Position numbers and translations under genes: made by a program. From assembly GCA_005893305.1 (NCBI GenBank), contig VBOZ01000010.1, forward strand, positions 165,303 through 229,302: 64,000 bases of DNA, written 5' to 3'. The stretch comes from Candidatus Eisenbacteria bacterium (GTDB lineage: Bacteria > Eisenbacteria > RBG-16-71-46 > SZUA-252). The notes below the pieces were generated by a model. That model ran no database searches. It saw only the letters and a program-made list of their open reading frames with translations, and had not been told where the DNA came from. Shown here piece after piece: positions 62,335-64,000 of the stretch. The stretch's first letter is position 1; every line of letters begins with the position of its first letter.

Positions 62335-62832
62335 TTAGCGGACTCCAGCCTTTTCGCCCTGCTCGTAGGCTTCCTTCAGAGTCTTGATATCCAGCTTCTT
62401 CATCTTGAGGACGGCCGCCATCACTCTCTCAGCCCCACTCGCATCCTTCATCCACTCGTCCAAGGCGGCCGGAACGACTTGCCACGATAGGCCGTACTTG
62501 TCCTTGAGCCAGCCGCACGGTCCCTCCTGGCCGCCGTCGGAGAGTTTCTCCCAGAACTCGTCGATCTCTTTCTGGTTCTCGCAGCTCACCATGAACGAGA
62601 ACGCCTCCGAGAACTTGAAATGCGGACCACCGTTCAGCGCCATGTATTCCTGGCCGTTGAGCTGGAATGTCACCGTCATCACCGATCCCTTCGGCCTTCC
62701 GGCGGCCGCGGCCCCCGAGTCCCCATAGCGGGCGATGGTCCCGATCTTGGAGTTCTTGAAAATGGACGTGTAGAAACGGGCTGCTTCTTCGGCTTGGTTG
62801 TCGAACCACAGGAACGGCCTGATTGCCTTCAT
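62335..62832 (-). CDS. PhnB-like VOC-superfamily protein
   Basis: Protein of 165 residues from the ATG at 62832, with AAGGAGG upstream. Hallmarks of the family formerly called 3-demethylubiquinone-9 3-methyltransferase-like: MKAIRPFLWFDNQAEEAARF, YTSIFKNSKIGTIARYGDSG, VMTVTFQLNGQEYMALNGGP, FSFMVSCENQKEIDEFWEKL and CGWLKDKYGLSWQVVPAALD. It is not a methyltransferase; real activity is unknown. Confidence 0.87.
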   Translation of the reverse strand: MKAIRPFLWFDNQAEEAARFYTSIFKNSKIGTIARYGDSGAAAAGRPKGSVMTVTFQLNGQEYMALNGGPHFKFSEAFSFMVSCENQKEIDEFWEKLSDGGQEGPCGWLKDKYGLSWQVVPAALDEWMKDASGAERVMAAVLKMKKLDIKTLKEAYEQGEKAGVR

Positions 62833-63260
62833 TGCGCTGCCCTCCTTGCGATGCCCTTGGTTAACTCCCAACGCGGCCGGACGTCGCCCTCGAGGGACAG
62901 ACTCCGGTCAACTAGCAGAACCGATGCCACTCTGGCCATGGCCCATGCGATATTTCTCAATTCATTGCGGGCTCAATGGTTGATCATGTGGTGTGCTCCA
63001 TGGCCAGCACGACGCGCACTCGGACGACTGTCCACATAGGAGCATGTCGCGGCCTTCCTGTGCTCCCTGGGGCGCTCACTCCCTGGGCGCGATGATGCCG
63101 CGGATTGCACGGGAACCCTCCATGGGCAGGTATGTAAGTCGCTGACGGAGCGCTGATTTGACACGAGATCGCGAATGGCCCCGGGATTGCTACAAAGCGT
63201 ATGAATCGCGTCTTCTCAATGTTTCGGGTCTCCACTCCACCTGATAATACGAGCCGTTCT
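62833..63260. other. Intergenic region upstream of the beta-helix gene
   Basis: About 430 bases without a credible gene; short frames lack coding character. It contains the leader of the VOC gene at its left end and an A+T-richer stretch at 63175-63260 that probably carries the promoter of the beta-helix gene. No clear -10/-35 pair. Confidence 0.5.
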
Positions 63261-64000
63261 ATGGAATCTCTAATCCGCATGTCGGTTCTCTTCAAGCGGC
63301 TCCGCCTGGTGGCCCTCCTTGGTGCCTTGCTCGTGCCGGGTATTGCCTAGGCGGGGACTTCGCCACGGTCGCTGCCGGTGTCGGCGCTGCCCAGGCCGGC
63401 GACACGGTCACCGTGCGGGCCGGGACCTACAACGAAGCCGTCACGTTCGGCCGCAGCGGGTCGGCAGCCGCCGGTTTCATCACCCTGCGCGGCGAGTCCG
63501 GGGCCATTCTCGACGGCACCGGAAAATCCGGACAGGGCATCACCATCAGCAGCAAGAATTACATTCGAGTCATCGGCATGACGGTGCAGACCTTCCTGGC
63601 GGGCAACACGCCGATGGGAATCAGCGTGGATGGAAGCTCGAGTTTCATCGAGCTCCGCAACAATCTCGTCCACAACATCGAAAGCCCCAACGGAAACGCC
63701 CACGGCATCGCCTTTTACGGCACCGCCGCCACCCCGATCACCAACATCGTCGTGGAAGCCAACGAGATCCGGAACTGCAAGCTCGGCCAAAGCGAATCCC
63801 TGGTGCTGAACGGCAACGTCGACGGGTTCAGAGTGGCGGGGAACATCGTCCACGACAATGACAACATCGGGATCGACTTCATCGGCTTTGAAGCCACGGG
63901 CCCGGCCGGCCAAGACCAGGCCCGGAACGGCATCTGCGTTGACAACGTGGTCTACAACATCAGCTCCGCCTCAAACCCAACGTACGGGGGAGACCGGTCC
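63261..64000 (+). CDS. Right-handed beta-helix surface protein, 5' part, apparently frameshifted, cut by window end
   Basis: From ATG 63261 the sequence reads a signal peptide (MSVLFKRLRLVALLGALLVP, GIA) and then hits TAG at 63348. From about 63350 the +2 frame reads GGDFATVAAGVGAAQAGDTV, VRAGTYNEAVTFGRSGSAAA, GFITLRGESGAILDGTGKSG and repeated N-x-(I/V)-x-x-N rungs (FIELRNNLVHNI, IVVEANEIRNC, FRVAGNIVHDND) to the window end. This is a parallel beta-helix of the NosD/pectate-lyase-like type. No start codon exists in that frame nearby, so one base is probably missing (or two extra) at 63346-63352. Function: likely a surface carbohydrate-binding or -degrading protein. Confidence 0.7.

Overview
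The window is a G+C-rich chromosomal segment, densely packed with protein genes on both strands. I found no rRNA, tRNA, CRISPR array, insertion sequence or prophage. Four large secreted proteins (68-4504, 16643-18979, 55046-56758, 56835-58874) end in the same FlgD-like Ig / type A C-terminal sorting domain (PNPLNPE... or a related strand, then GVYF(V/Y)(K/R)). That feature, with lipoproteins, outer-membrane barrels and the codon bias, points to a Gram-negative member of the FCB superphylum. My best guess is Candidatus Eisenbacteria or a close relative; this is inference, not a marker-gene placement.

Layout. 68-4504: giant Ig-repeat surface protein. 4577-10675: ketopantoate reductase, HAD phosphatase, a GT-C membrane protein split by a frameshift, ComM-type ATPase, dienelactone hydrolase. 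10742-18979 (minus strand): a Pel-like exopolysaccharide operon in the order deacetylase, PelB-like, PelD-like, PelE-like, PelF, PelG. The deacetylase resembles the fungal Agd3 (CE18) family and stands where PelA should be; PelC is absent and the PelD-like protein lacks a GGDEF domain. 19290-22082: DoxX, two YCII/DGPF proteins and an ECF42-type sigma factor. 22173-25344: two TPR proteins and a periplasmic cyclophilin. 25452-29843: cysteine desulfurase, MnmA, YyaL-type protein. 29782-34639: Ada, a CoA-binding protein, a small secreted protein, a GT-C/TPR protein and a GT2 glycosyltransferase.

34662-44485 is a coherent catabolic locus. Tryptophan 2,3-dioxygenase and kynureninase sit in one operon with a fused 2-aminobenzoyl-CoA monooxygenase/reductase, acyl-CoA dehydrogenase, enoyl-CoA hydratase, SDR, Rid-family protein and a creatininase-family amidohydrolase, divergent from an aminobenzoate/benzoate-CoA ligase. 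Together they can be read as L-tryptophan -> N-formylkynurenine -> kynurenine -> anthranilate -> anthraniloyl-CoA -> non-aromatic CoA thioester -> beta-oxidation. No ordinary kynurenine formamidase is present; the creatininase-family protein is the candidate for that step.

44482-48296: chagasin-like lipoprotein, a second frameshifted GT-C/TPR gene, a CbpA-type DnaJ. 48601-53854: a sigma-54 type promoter followed by four minor-pilin genes, one of them a 1007-residue PilW-like pilin fused to SdrD-B-like domains and a VCBS/FG-GAP propeller. 53938-62832: RlpA, a small secreted protein plus a PA-domain metallopeptidase, an FG-GAP protein, VOC/DinB proteins, a coiled-coil Cbp1-like protein and an outer-membrane barrel. 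63261-64000: a right-handed beta-helix protein, cut by the window end and apparently frameshifted after its signal peptide.

The most notable systems are the hybrid Pel/Agd3 operon, the tryptophan-to-anthraniloyl-CoA locus with its missing formamidase, and the pilin-propeller fusion. Three separate apparent frameshifts (about 7915, 46460 and 63348) suggest either decayed genes or residual assembly errors.
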